Shown: positions 33,706 through 46,382, numbered from the stretch's first letter. The stretch is 64,000 bases of DNA from Capitulum mitella (GCA_030062745.1 CP099839.1:21895324-21959323), one strand, 5' to 3'. Numbers and translations: made by a program. The notes: generated from the letters alone by a model not told the origin.

Positions 33706-36700
33706 ACTGGCAGTTGCGGAGCTGAACTGCTCGCGCTCAGCTCCACACCGCCACACTGCTGCGGAGAGAACGTGGTCTCCGAGTGGATACCCACCCCAAC
33801 TCGGCACCCGGTTCGATCACTCTCTACCTACAACGGAACCGGAACAGACCGCGGACAGCCGCTCCGCCTCTAAACGCGGAGAACGTGGCCCCCAGCACAC
33901 CTCGTGTCTTTTCGGGTCAGCTTTTTGATGCTTTCACCTCGTGGATTAGCCCGTCAGGGACATCTGCAGAATGGCAACACAGCTGGCATGGCGCGTTTGC
34001 CTCATTAAACATCCGGCCTTGCAGGCAGGTTGCAGTCTTGCGGTTCTCGGTATGGGACGTGGGGTCGGTGACGACATTTTGACATGCTCAGTGAAATCGT
34101 CGCCTGTTCTGCCAGAGGAGGAAGTGCGCTCTGGGAAGGCTTCCCGTTTTGCTTTCCGTCATATGAATTGATCTGTGCATCGGATTTGAGTTTAGTGTGA
34201 ACGAAAATCGTCTTGGCAAAATATATCGTGAACAAAAGATAACCGGAATTAGCATACTGCAAATTCATTTATCTTAGGCAAATCTGTATGCATGAATTGG
34301 CATATGAATAAGATGGGGTTATAACAGCACTTCCGTACCGTGAATGGCAAAATGTGATGAATCCAAAATTATGCCCATGTCGGTATTAAACATACCAACA
34401 CTGGATTCAATGGTCTTCTGACTGCATCACAATATAATGCCCACTCTGTACTGGACAATACAACAAGATTAAATATACTTTCCTAACAGCACTGCAAAAT
34501 TTGGTCACGCATTTGAACAAAAACATAGCAGGTCCGAGAGAGGAACTCGTTACCATCTAATGTGGTGCATTGTCAAGTATTTGCTTCGGAATGTTGGATC
34601 CCAACTCAGTTTTGTCAGCAAGTAAATTACTAAATCTTACGGCCGCCTATGTGCGGATACAGTCTGAAATACCCGTTTATCTCTCCCTGAAAACTATGGA
34701 TATGGAAAATCATATGGAAAAAAATCGGATCTGTTTCGTTTTTAGGAATGATTATTCGTAGCGTTTTCGGGGGCCATATGGACGCGGACGATATTGATTT
34801 AATAAGAAATCCTGGTTTCTTATCCTGGAGGCCATGGGATACCAATATGGCTAAGTAATTCTCCTTGGAGGTGGGATAGAGTTTTTCCCAGTCAGCGAGA
34901 CACGGGCGGGACAAAACTTATTTCAGTTCAGGTATTTCCAGCCAACGCCTACGAACAGCAGCAGGCTACCACCAGCATCCCTGCTGGGAACGTGACATGA
35001 ACAAAAGCAGCAAAACTAGGACCATTCCCAAAATAATGCAATACCACGGAGCCCCTGTGCAGCCACTGGAAAGCGGTTCCGTGCGCCGGCCCCTCTGGCC
35101 CGGTGGCCGCGACCCGGGCGCAGCTGACTGCGAATTCCACAGCCTCGGGCGTTACGCGGCCCGGCTCAGGCACAGGCGAGTCAAACGGGCACGGTTCACC
35201 CGAGAACACCTTAGAACCTTAGAACCCAAAAACACTTCAGCCACAACCTCTACTGTAGCCTGATGAACGAGCGAAGACGTCTGGCGGACGCCGAGTCGAA
35301 GCGTCTGGTGGACAGGTGAGATTTGCGGCTGCAGGCGAACAAGGTCGAGGCAACCCATGAATATGATACGGTAGCTGTGACAAGGTATGGAAGCGTTAAG
35401 CCATGTCTGCTGTGGTAGAACAATGAGCATAACTGTCTGCTTACGGACAAATAACGACGAAAAAGGACTAGGCTAACAGCCAAGACACGTTGTATTTCGA
35501 GTGGTTCATTCCGACTATTTACAGCCATACGAGCTTTGAGCGGTGGTTCATGTATATCTCCATCCGTCACCGGTACAGACTGCCGCAGGGGAACGTAACG
35601 TTACTTACCAGAACGCACCATAATGGTCTACTGTCGCCATATTTTGTCTCATTTGTTTTCAACGACGGTAAAAAGCCTGTGTTTTTGTAAGCCGTCAACA
35701 GCATGACGATGCTGAAGCAGCCACCTCTCGACGCAACGTTCGTCTGACAAGACTTTAATTCACGGGCAAGATAGCTCCGAGATAATGCCTCAGACTCATT
35801 CCGTTTTAATATTTCTTGGTGCTCGTGCTGGAAAACCCACACTTGTAATGCTTAAATGTTCCTGGTAGGGCGAAGACACCGGTGCAAAGTTATGGGGAGG
35901 TAATCTGGAACGATAACCGAAAATGTGTCTCTTCAAAAAGGCATAAAAACAGAACGAATGAGGCATTGCTCTTAGCATGGCTCTGTCACGAAAAATCAAC
36001 TGCCTTGACACATGTGACGCACATACTTCAAAGTGCAGATGAGATAGAGGAAACACTTTCTTGTCAACTATGTTTAAAGGACGATGCAAGGTACTCATTT
36101 CACTTGAAATTGATAACTTTTATGTCCATGTACGGGTAACATTCAATATGCATCTTCAACAAATATGAGGAACTTCAGTGTAGATAGTCTGCGGTTGGAA
36201 GCAGTCCGTTGGTCTGTAAAAGTCCAACACCCGGGGAATGGTCACGGGAATATTCAGTGCCGTTCTATACGAGTGACCCTGGGGTCCCTCCGTGTCTTGT
36301 CAAACGAATGGGACGAAACTATTTATAAAAATACTCAGTCAGCTTCGTCGAACCATTTAGTCATTAAAAGTCAATAAGAGTCACACCAGTAACAACATGG
36401 AACATGCTGATATTTATTACGCGGCTGCAGATGACACAAACATGTCAGAACAAAGCAAAAACATGACTCGAATGCTCGTGTAACCTCCAGCACACAACTT
36501 CAGTTGCTGTGAATTAAGCTGAATATTATGTCCAAACAAAACTCCTTAAAACGGCCTAAATTCTTCTTGATTCCCAAGAAAGCTAAAAGCCTAACAGCAG
36601 CATAAACGCACCTAGAAAAGCAGGCGATGTTGGTTTCCTACGACATCCTCCCCGAGTTGTGCAGATCACCTTGGCCCGGCATTGGCTGACATCGATCGAC

Positions 36701-37229
36701 GGTCGTCCCATTCGATTTGCGTGACTACCTCACAGACGAAGCATGGACCATCTCAGTGGGTCGAGCACGGAGCCAGCCCCCCACAGACGACGTTCAGCTA
36801 TGTGAGACAGCGCACCAGCAGCTGACCTTTCGTCCCCTGAGCCAACTCTTCGGCAGACGCCTGTCAGTCTGACCGACTAGCCAGTTTTATAAAAGCCGTT
36901 TTCACGACTGGAAATATTGGTACCAGGGCTGTTCTCGTGTGACCCTATGGGATGACTGAATTTGAGAAGAATAACAGTAACGTTGCGTCAAATTAACACT
37001 GAAGCTTCAAATAAAACGATATTTCATTCTAGTCGCAGTTGTGTGGTATGTGGAAGAATTCTCGTTTACTTATAAATCTAAGGAAATAAAACAATACAAT
37101 AAACAATAACCTAGCAAACTTATGAAAATAAAAATAAAAAACAGAAACGCAAAAATGTACGAGGTGTCGTCGGGCACATCTGTAACTCAACCGATCTGAA
37201 CACGGCTCGAGGTGCAGTTACGAACGTGA
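33706..37229. other. Intergenic between gene C and the receptor gene; no gene seen
   Basis: The first ~170 bases upstream of gene C are GC-rich and probably hold its promoter. A perfect TTTTATAAAA (36885-36894) could act as a TATA box on either strand, but no convincing exon follows on either side. Scattered open frames lack features. Confidence 0.35.
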
Positions 37230-37709
37230 CCCTTGAATCCTATTTCTGTATACAGGAACTTCGGAAGCCGCCCCTCATCCGTTTTTGCTCGCCATTTGCA
37301 GGATTTTTGAAAGAGCCCACGAAAATTGGCAGCACTTCCTATGCATTCTTCCTTTGTATCATTTCAAATTTTCATTAATTCTGTTTCGCCCATGAGCGCC
37401 CCTGGGTAAAACAATAGGTAAAATAAAAATGGGCCCGGTTCCGCGCGGAGTCAGACCATATTTTTGAGAGGCACCTCAGGTCATTTTTAGCATTATTCAA
37501 TGTAACAGAAAAATGATTGCCAAAATAAAGTTTCAAGACAAGGCTTAAAACTTTGTATTCAATAACTGAGGAAACATACAAAAATATTTCTGTTGATCTG
37601 AGGCTGCTTCACGAGGTCAGGTCAAAATCAAAAGTAAAAATTATGTTTGATGTGCATATTTTTGACGCTTTTTCTTAAATCAAAAAGTCCGGAGCATATG
37701 AAGCTCAGA

Positions 37710-37780
<71 letters not shown>

Positions 37781-38495
37781 GCTCAGAACAGAGTTTTCGG
37801 CTCGTCATTCAAGTTTCAGGACGACATCAGGTCGATTCACGGAGCTATGACGTGAAATGTCCGCGCGGTTACATTATATCACGATTGTCATGGACAGAAG
37901 TTTTAGAAATATAGTTAATTAAAATGACTGGAATCGTTTTCAAGCACTACGAAAGGGACCAAAGCCTACTTGACGTGACTCTGAGGTCATCTGAAAATAT
38001 CTGAGGTCCAAGATATTAAGATGACTTGATGAACATACGACCATGACAATTTTCCTTTCGCATGCCCCTGGCGCCGCTTGCACCAACATTATACGAACAG
38101 TGTTGAGCGATTTGTACTTCTGAAGTATATAATGACTAGCAAAGCTTAGAAATATTTTGAGCATTTATATCTATTCATTTTTCAGAAAAATATTCCCCCC
38201 GTTTTTCGAGCTCTGTGAACGTCTATGAATTTCCTGAAAATCCTAAATATATGGGCCAAATGAAAGTCCCATCGACTAATTCATGATTCATGACAGTTGC
38301 ACCAAAATCGGGTCAATAAACTTTGAAGTCATACCAAGTAAAATGCTACTCCTTTCTGGCTTTTGCCTCCCTACCCTGTATCCATCTCTTACAAGATTTT
38401 CAAAACCCCTTTTTATAGAAATATAGTTTACGTCATGGCATATCGATTGCCCTTTGTTGCAACCAAATCGGACGCGTAGTTCTCGATATCTCAAG
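37230..38495 (+). mobile_element. Decayed MITE-like element, family 2, copy 2
   Basis: It aligns along most of its length with 26682-27879. Examples are the ttgcaggatttttga block, the cagcctgatatcagg-like block and the attatacgaacattgt-like block. The termini are degraded and no intact TTAA pair remains. A (CA)n(TA)n microsatellite (about 37710-37780) lies within it. Confidence 0.6.
37710..37780. repeat. (CA)n(TA)n microsatellite
   Basis: About ten CA units are followed by about twenty TA units, inside the decayed family 2 element. Confidence 0.95.
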
Positions 38496-38554
38496 GCAGC
38501 AGCACCAGCTTACCACCTTACCAGCACAGCAGACCATCGGCAATATCGCGATGG

Positions 38555-38827
38555 GTTTCACCAACATGCGTCCTTTTTTTCACCAACATCGGCCGGACAA
38601 ACGTGCTTACCAACAGAAGACTGTCAGCCTGACGAAGTATCCCACCAACTGACGACGGTCAGCCTGACGAAGTATCTCACCAACAGACGACCTTCACCAT
38701 GACGAAATGTCTCAAGAAGAGATTTTGGTTATTTGGGCTTTGGGTATTGTCGACAACGTGGTGAAATAACGCTCATAGCACTCACCAACAAGGGCTAGCG
38801 TCTCACCAGCAGACGATTGTCTGCTGG
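38555..38827. repeat. ~35-bp minisatellite next to and overlapping the receptor stop
   Basis: The consensus is about CCAACAGACGACGGTCAG followed by CCTGACGAAGTATCTCA. There are three good copies at about 38610-38700, with partial copies on both sides (caccaac). The last partial copy, tcaccagcagacgattgtc, contains the receptor gene's stop codon. CCAGCAGAC and GTCTGCTGG (38806-38827) also form a 9-bp palindrome. Confidence 0.7.
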
Positions 38828-40878
38828 ATGGACTTCCTTACAGCAGGGTCCCAGAGTGCGTACGCATGCGAGACGAACGCTGGAGTCACCAGTACGACCA
38901 GCACGTACACCAGAGCCAGCTCATCGGCCCAGCCGGGCAAGGCCAGCAGGGCCAGCAGCATGACTGCCAGCGGCCCGTACACCGCCGCCGCCAGCACGCA
39001 GAGCGTGGCGCTGGCGCCGCCGCGCCCCGCCACCGTTTCCGCCGGCAGCGAGCCGCCACGACCGGCGGTAGCAGCCGGCCGCCGGCGCCGCCGCGGTGCC
39101 GGCTTCCCTCTCGGGGAGTACGGAGACGGCTGCGTCACGAGGGCCGGCCGTTGGTGCCGCGTCCGTCGGCGGCGCGGCCGCGGTGTGCGCGGCGCGCCCG
39201 ACGACAGCGCCGCACGGTCGCCCAGCAAGCCATCCTGCCGCAGCCACGCCGCCGTCGGCAGCGGCGGGCCGTCGTTCTGACCTCCGTCGAGCGCTGGCGG
39301 CGGCCCGGCCGGCCATCCACCTGCCGGCGCAGCTCGGTCGGCAGCCTCGTCAGCGGCGGAGCGGGCGCTGTCGGAGCTCGGGCGGTTCGCGACCGCCGAC
39401 CGGCGCCTCGTGCCGTCGCCGGGGTTCAGCAAAGACGGCTCTCGACGGGTGCCGGCGGTTCGAACTGCCTGCTTGTCGATACTACAGCTCTCGACTCGCC
39501 CTTGGTCTGTGTTCAGATCGTTGCGCTCTGGAGGCGGCTTTGGCTTGAGAGGGTTCTGCCATTCCGCGCCGTCCGAGATCACGGTGGCGTGCCGACGACC
39601 CGTCGTCGGACTGCGGCTCGTCACCGTCTCCGGAATGAAGTTCGGGTGACAGAAATCGAGGCCAAAGGCGGCATCCGGCGCACCTGCCGTCTCTGAGGTC
39701 CGCTTAATGCCAAAACTGTTGGGGACAAGCGGCGCTGAAGGTACGAAGTTCTCGTTCCCTGTCGTGACGAGAGTTGGGTTGGTGGGTTTAGTGGGGCATG
39801 TCTGTCCCGGTGGCAGAACGATGGCAAAAACCTGCATGCTTGTATCCTCTGCGGTGGCCGGCAGCATCCAAGCCAACGCGTTGGCCATCAGCACTACCAG
39901 CAGGCCAGTGGCGTAGCAGGTGAGTAGTACCGGAGCCAGGAAGGTGACCAGTTCGTGCAGCCGCTGCCCGTTCCGTCCGACGGTCCCACACGCCACCAGG
40001 GCGGCTGCGGCAGCGAGTAGCCAGGAACAGGCCAGCGTGGCGTCCAGCGGCCGGCGCCGACGCCAGCGCCGGCAGCGGCCGACCGAGATCAGCGCAGCGC
40101 CGGCCAGCGCCGGCATCGCGTGCAGCAGGCAGGCGGCGGCCAGCGCGGTGGCCGGCGTCGGGCCCAGCAGCAGCGGCGCGCTGGCCAGCGAGCAGGCCAG
40201 GTGGGCGGCCGCCTGACTCGCGTGCGCCGCCAGCGCGCCGCCGCGCCGCCGGCCGCCGCGCAGGATCGACACCACGATGACGCCGTTGCCCGCCAGCGAA
40301 GAGACGAAAGCCGGCAGCAGCAGCGGCAGCAGCGTCGGCGCCGCGACGAGGCCCCGGCCCAGGTCAGCGGCGCCTGCCGTGGAGCCCGCCGACCCGCGGT
40401 CGCCGGCGTCGAAGCTCAGGTGTGGCGAGCCTCCTGCGCCGCTGAGCGGCGGAGGCGGAGTCCCCGGAGGCCTCCAGACGACGTCAGCTCCAGCTGACGG
40501 GCCGGAGGCAGGGTCGAGCTGACCTGCGTTGACGGCTGGCTCATCACGCGTGGTTTGGATGAAAACGTAGTCGGTGGTCAAACCCGGATATGAGGTCAGG
40601 TTGGGATTCGGCCACACCCACCATTCGTGCAAATTTCCTCCCAGGTACGGACTCGGTAATGCCATATTTTCCCAGTCTCGAGTCTCCTCACGCTTTGTTG
40701 AAGTGTTTCCGTTTCTTGCCACTGCACAGCACGGCTGTAAAAAGGGAATGCTCCGCGTTAATGCGTATTTTGAACTATGGTAATCAAGTTCTAGCCTGTA
40801 GTCTTTGAAGCCGATTTGTAAAAGACATACATTATATCTCAAAACTCGACACTTCGGAGGTTCAAAGCGTTTCCTCAA
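38803..40878 (-). CDS. Intronless seven-transmembrane, rhodopsin-like GPCR (orphan)
   Basis: The single frame has 691 residues. If ATG 40665 (residue 72, MALPSPYLGG) is the true start it has 620. Hydrophobic segments are at about 182-206 (containing GNGVIV), 214-238, 243-266, 279-300 (with a Trp), 307-338 (AP, then Y), 623-648 (YGP) and 652-675. This order and the GN of TM1, W of TM4, P of TM5 and P of TM6 suit class A GPCRs. The Asp of TM2, the DRY motif (GRC here) and the NP of NPxxY (VS here, Tyr kept) are missing. A disordered third intracellular loop of about 280 residues separates TM5 and TM6. The extracellular N-terminus has an NLT sequon. The ligand is unknown, and it may be a diverged or poorly coupling receptor. 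Confidence 0.7.
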   Translation of the reverse strand: MRKRFEPPKCRVLRYNVCLLQIGFKDYRLELDYHSSKYALTRSIPFLQPCCAVARNGNTSTKREETRDWENMALPSPYLGGNLHEWWVWPNPNLTSYPGLTTDYVFIQTTRDEPAVNAGQLDPASGPSAGADVVWRPPGTPPPPLSGAGGSPHLSFDAGDRGSAGSTAGAADLGRGLVAAPTLLPLLLPAFVSSLAGNGVIVVSILRGGRRRGGALAAHASQAAAHLACSLASAPLLLGPTPATALAAACLLHAMPALAGAALISVGRCRRWRRRRPLDATLACSWLLAAAAALVACGTVGRNGQRLHELVTFLAPVLLTCYATGLLVVLMANALAWMLPATAEDTSMQVFAIVLPPGQTCPTKPTNPTLVTTGNENFVPSAPLVPNSFGIKRTSETAGAPDAAFGLDFCHPNFIPETVTSRSPTTGRRHATVISDGAEWQNPLKPKPPPERNDLNTDQGRVESCSIDKQAVRTAGTRREPSLLNPGDGTRRRSAVANRPSSDSARSAADEAADRAAPAGGWPAGPPPALDGGQNDGPPLPTAAWLRQDGLLGDRAALSSGAPRTPRPRRRRTRHQRPALVTQPSPYSPRGKPAPRRRRRPAATAGRGGSLPAETVAGRGGASATLCVLAAAVYGPLAVMLLALLALPGWADELALVYVLVVLVTPAFVSHAYALWDPAVRKSIQQTIVCW

Positions 40879-41499
40879 GACAATCCCGTGTGTCCTGTTC
40901 GGTCTTGTCCTATTGACAGCTGTTGCGTGGCGTCACTGGACGGTCGCAAGCCAATTTACGTTCGCGGAAGGCGTGCGCGCAATGGCTTGCAGTGCGCCAC
41001 AGCGGCCTACCACTGCCGTAAATAATTTTGAAATAAGCTATGCCTTTGAAACTTACAGCCTTTTTAAAAGAAAAATGGGTGGTGAAAAGTAATCACCGAA
41101 GTATTTTCTCAGACCCCATGAATCTCTATGAAAACTCGCCCAAGGCGCAACATTCCCTTTTGACAAAACAGTTCTGCTATGAGCTCACAGCATGGTTATC
41201 TTGAGCGACGTACCACGTTCAGTGGCCAGCTTCGGTCACGTTCTGCACCGCGCCCTTCACTTCCTCAACACTGTGTGCTACAGAAGGCTTGGTCTCCTCC
41301 CTACCTCGAACGGACTGCACTCTCACTGCACGCTCGCGTCCTGTCCAACGAAGGTGGTACTGCTCTCCAGCTTGCGACGGCGGCGGATCCAGTCGCACGA
41401 TCTCGTTCGTTGATCCTTGTCGCTAGGCAACACGATGATACTGCTGCTGTGGTTATAGATTGTTGCCGTGGTAACTTCTCGCACTAGTGCTAACTCTTA
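40879..41499. other. Upstream of the receptor gene; no gene seen
   Basis: It presumably includes the receptor promoter. No TATA box, repeat or gene was recognised. Confidence 0.4.
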
Positions 41500-42757
41500 C
41501 CCGGCAGCGACTGAGGTATGTCAAATACGGCAGCCCCCTCGGCTTTTAGTGAATAACTTCTTAACCGTTGGAGCTGACCCAACCAAACTTCCCGTGGATG
41601 TCCATCAACCAATTTTACACATTCTGACATAGAAACCATTTCCATGAGAAGTCAGGTCATGGAGACATGACATCATAAATGAACCCTTGTATGCATGTTT
41701 CAGCCTCTTCGGGCTATGACGCAAACATGCTTGGTTAATCGATAATATTCGCGAATAAAGTGCATGGACTATTTCGATTTATATAGGACACGGCCACGAA
41801 AAGGATATACAGCCGTGTCACGTCAACATTTTAGGTCATGTTAGGCGACCTGATGACACATGGAAATGGTTTGCATTGTGGGTGATAGAAGTGGTTGCCG
41901 CTGACTTCCCCCATTGCTCAAGCTAAATAAGCGAATCTATATGCACCTTTTAGCAAAGTTCACAAAATGCATCGTGAGGTCATGTCAGGTCACATTTAAG
42001 GTAGACGTCAAAACGACATGAAATGCAACATTGTTTGCGGAAGATCTTTCAGTACCAGCAAAGAGTAATCATTGTTCTTGATCAGGAAAGGGAAAACGAC
42101 TATCTGTCCTGACCTGACTTGATCTTAGCCCGAAAAAGAGCACAGAATAAAGTTGATTATCCTGAGATGCCATTTCAGTTCCGTACTTGGCACAGTTAAG
42201 AATCTCAGCGAGTATTTGTTGCTCTTTGGCAGGGAGAGAAAATAACCTTTTCTGAACTGACCTAAGCTGTCCTTGGCTGGATGAAAACCAGATAATGCAA
42301 AACTGATCATCAGATTTTGCTCCAGTCCTTTTGTGACGTGGATCAAAACGGTTGCGAGTAAGTATCGATTTTTGGCATGTAAAGAAAGACTAATATTTCA
42401 CGTGACCCAGGCTGACCCTGAGCAGGCATTTTTAGCATTAGGGTTTGCTTCTGACTCAGAAGATCGTGACCTTTCGTTTGATACCCAGCTGAAGGCTCTA
42501 AGACCAGAATTGCGGATGATATGATGTAAGAACCGATGCCAATTTTTCCGAAGTCGTGTTTTGCGTTTTAAGTGGCCGGTGACAACACCAGTCACGTGAC
42601 CAGGGTTAACATGACATCTTCTGCATTGCAAGACTCAGGACTATCGATTGGTGGTACACCGGTTCAGATCCGAAAATTAGATCCTGAGATAAGATGGGGT
42701 GCCCTTTGGGCGGCCCCCTGAGGTCGCGGATACGAAAACGCTCCAGGCGGTGCCACG
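41500..42757 (-). mobile_element. MITE-like element, family 3, copy 2 (inverted)
   Basis: It is an inverted relative of 19918-21215. The right end abuts TTAA (42758-42761) and, reversed, reads cgtggcaccgcctggagcg, matching the family 3 terminus. The left end reads CCCGGCAGCGACTGAGG after tctta, so its target duplication is decayed. No transposase frame is present. Confidence 0.65.
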
Positions 42758-42761
42758 TTAA

Positions 42762-44336
42762 AGAAGCAATGGGAATGCTGGTAAACATGTCATCGATCAA
42801 GGTGCTGGTGGTTTTTGCACTGGGTATGTTTCTACATACGAAACTTTTGGGTAGATTTAAGGAAATAAAAAATCTGGATTGGGGTCTTCCGATACCTTTC
42901 GCGCTTTCTGAACATCCAAATGTTTCGGGAACCGTATCATTTACTTCTGCAAACGTTATTTGCCGAGGTAATTATGTTGGGAAAGGAATAAGGATAACAC
43001 AGCATAACTGAGCATAATTGACTTATGTAGGGACTTGACGTTTCCTTAAATGAAAGTATTTAGTATGTTCTGCCGATTATTTTCAGCGTGTGCAACGAGA
43101 CATATCATTTGCTGCTACGTAATGTATGACGTAGCGGGAGCCTCAATGCGATTTGTACGGTAGGACCTTTACCAAAACAATCTCAATGAATTATTAATCT
43201 TACTGTAATATCTGCCCAGAGCTGGTAAAGGTGGTGGCTCATTGGTGGCTTCACTGAGCACAGATACTGAATTCCTGTACACGGGTGTCTCACAATCCCT
43301 TCGCCAAGACGGGGTCGTTTTGATGGTCCTGGACCAAGGGTATTTAACCGCCTGCGCTCTCCATTGTTGGCCATGGGCTGACAACTTTGGGCATACTGCA
43401 TCGCCAGCACTGTGGCGCCGGCCCATTGAAAACGTCCCGGTGCTGGCCGCTGCCCGTGCTGTATGCCGGAAGGTACATTGCAGATCGTGTCATGACCACC
43501 GGCGTAACCAAAAAGGGGAGGGGGCTGGGGTCCTGGCCCCCTCCCCTTGGACCAACACTTTTTGTGAAAACCACAGCACATCGTCTTCCCAGCAGGGTCT
43601 TCCCAGCAGGCTGTTTTCGTATGACGTCAGTTCACAACGAAAGAACCGGCCACGGCCGAAGTAGCATTTTTTACCAGTAAACATTTGGTAGTTTTGCGAT
43701 ATCAGCAGCTTCTGCTCTAAACCCGATACGATATCATATCGCAAAAGATGCTGAAAACATGCGCGTTACCATATTTCTGAACCGTTAATATACGATCGAT
43801 TTTGTACATTTGGTTTCACGACTAAGCTACTACTTATAGAGAAATGTCCGACTCATCGAAAGATACACCAGAAAGGTCATAAAAACAGTGCATGCCGTTT
43901 TTTTTAACAAAAACATACGGATATATCTACATGTATGTAGATATTCGCAGAGTGTGACAGTATGTTTTTTACACATGCTTCCTAAAAAGCGACCGCTTGT
44001 TCCGCATTTGCTAGTTTCTTGATGTATTGTTCAAGTTTTTGGGCCTTTCTTTTATGAAATTCGTCGAGATTGCGTATCAGATGTACAAAATTATTCATTT
44101 ATTTACATTCTAGCGTTTCGAGACACTAATATCATCTCCAGAATGGCGTAAAGCTGGACCAATTGACTATCCGAAAATTATATAACATATACCGTCAGGA
44201 AGGAAATAAATAAGTGAATGAGAAGACTAATCCAAGCGCTGTATTTAAGGATTAACGTCCTGCTTCCATTAGTTGTAAGGTGATGCAAGAATTTAGTTGT
44301 TTGTTTAGAATTTAGTTGTTTGTTTAGGAAGTTAAG
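42762..44336. other. Intergenic; hairpin, no gene seen
   Basis: A 13-bp perfect hairpin (AAGGGGAGGGGGC at 43513-43525, complement at 43536-43548) is followed by a short duplicated tcttcccagcagg (about 43578-43605). A minus-strand frame at 43183-43581 has no recognisable domain. A 20-base unit (aatttagttgtttgtttag) is duplicated at about 44290-44328. Confidence 0.4.
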
Positions 44337-44367
<31 letters not shown>

Positions 44368-44419
44368 TATATATATATATATAAAAAAGGGGGGGGGGGG
44401 GGGGGGGCGGGGCCCCCCC
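44337..44419. repeat. Composite T28-(AT)n-A6-G19-C7 low-complexity tract
   Basis: A run of about 28 T is followed by nine AT units, six A, nineteen G, then cggggccccccc. It is either a strongly structured tract or an assembly error zone. Confidence 0.85.
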
Positions 44420-46382
44420 TTAGGACGGGCCGGAGACGTAACTGGAGGGTGGCAGGTCGATCGGAACCGTAACCGGCTGGAGTGTGCGCAGCCGCGCCCT
44501 CTCACGCGTGCTCGTAGTACCGTTGGACCGACTACAGACGTCATAAACTGTTTATCGTAGCATGCAGTTTTCATGATGTCCTGAAAGCTGCTCCATGACT
44601 CCGGCTATCCTTCCTAGAGTACAGTTAGCATGTTTTTGCTCCTATACTGCGCTGTCAAAAAAGATCAGAACTTCGTAGGAGGAACCCTCTCAGTTTACAT
44701 ACGTCGGAGGAACTCGACCTCGCCATCGGCGGCCTCCCATGTTTCTGAAGTAGTAGAATGAATGTTGTGGATTTACAATACACCTTGTAATAAGGCATTC
44801 CGAATACTGCCTTTGGCTCTTGTGTAAAGTCTGCCAAAGCAGAACAATGAAAATACCGCTTTCACCTAAATCTAACTACAGTGCGGGACGTTAGTCTATA
44901 TCATCTACACCACCTGACGTGCTACCAGCCACCTAGTGATTTGCCCCCACATTAGCAGACCGCCATGGCCGAGGATGCGCCGCAGGCTTCTTGTTAGAGG
45001 TCATTGATCCGATATGGTGTTTTAAATCTACCAGTAGAGAAACCCGTCTCTTACTCACCTCACGCATTACAAAACCTTGTAGCCGGTCAGGCACACTCCC
45101 ACGGGGACGTGCCGGCCGAACGCCGGACGTGGCTGAGTACTGGGTGGCTGGGCCCGGCTCACATGTGCAACGTATCCCAGTCGTCCCCTCGCCGGCGCCT
45201 GCATCTGTTGCCGGACGACGTCGGAGCTAATTTGTTTCACCGGCGCCCGAGCGAGGAACCGAGATTAGCGCACGTGGTCTTACCCGTTTAATGTATGTCC
45301 GATTTTCCTTCGTTGCCACTAGCGGGACAGCGCCGGGCGCAGCCGTTGTGCGCTCGCCGAACTCGCGTCCTGTAACCGCTCTTCGCTGTACCAGACGAAA
45401 TAAGAGGCTTGTTTTGTCGTGTGTGTCCGTGACGCACTGGCGAGGAATGAACTTAGTGGAAAATGGAAACGGACTCACTGGTATTTCCTGCAACCTTTAG
45501 CGTCTTGATACATGAACAGCAGGCAATCAGTAGGCATGCGCCGGTAAATAAACCAGGGAGGGCATCGAGAGGTCTAGTCTGCGCACCTGCAAAGATGGCC
45601 GGTGACGGCAAGAAGTGCCACGGACAGCCCATCGGGAGAGGGGGAGCTATGATGGAGATATGAGGCAGCACGCCGGGAGATAGGAGATGGACCTCCATAG
45701 GCCCAGCGCCCCATCGAGGAGACAGAGAGGTGGCCGCGGCCGCCCTCCATGTTTGGGGAATATATTTGGAATGTGATAATCCTGTACCACGCGCAAAGGG
45801 GAAGCACCATGTGGTTCTCAAATCGGGGGAGAGGCTCTCGAATTTTCGTTTTAGCCACAGATCTGTTGGCGAAGTGAAAAGTCTGTAGCCCGCCATATCC
45901 ACTACCAGTTATCAGCACGGGCAAAAGGAAACATCCTAAGGACTGGCTCAAGACAAACGCCATCTATGAGTTTTATTTGTAGCTTGATACGATCCTCATC
46001 GAAGTGAGCGTCATCTATCCAATTCCAAAATTATACAGTAGCGCCACCAAACACACAGTCAACTGACATGGGACTACTACGCTACGTTTTTTTGTAATGC
46101 CAGTTGTGACTTCTTGCGCTAACGCATTGCATCATACTTTCTTTTCAGCAGTATGGTTGATGCTTTAACATTACCGACGAGTTAAGGCGCAGCCATTTTG
46201 AGCAATTTTCCCACATTGCCATGCATAAATAAAAGAGCAGGGTATTCATGGGCCATCTCACTAAAATCTCAGTATCACCCCTGTATGTATTTAATTACCA
46301 GCTATAGCAGGTAATGGAAGTGTGCCGTTGAAACTAACGTATGTGCCCATTCGCTGCCCATGACCTATCAGAATTCATCGAT
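44420..46382. other. Intergenic; no gene seen
   Basis: A GC-rich patch lies at about 45075-45260. No coding features, RNA genes or repeats were recognised on either strand. Open frames such as minus 45453-45902 lack features. Confidence 0.4.

Noticed and set aside
36885..36894. TTTTATAAAA as a TATA box for an unseen gene
   Set aside because: No initiator at normal spacing and no exon with a supported continuation on either strand. The short MVHASSV start on the minus strand could not be joined to anything.
38828..40522. Several plus-strand open frames (up to 276 codons) across the receptor gene
   Set aside because: GC-rich shadow frames with Arg/Ala/Pro bias. The minus frame shows seven hydrophobic segments.
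43183..43581. Minus-strand 132-codon frame
   Set aside because: It overlaps the GC hairpin, has no recognisable features, and is open on both strands by composition.
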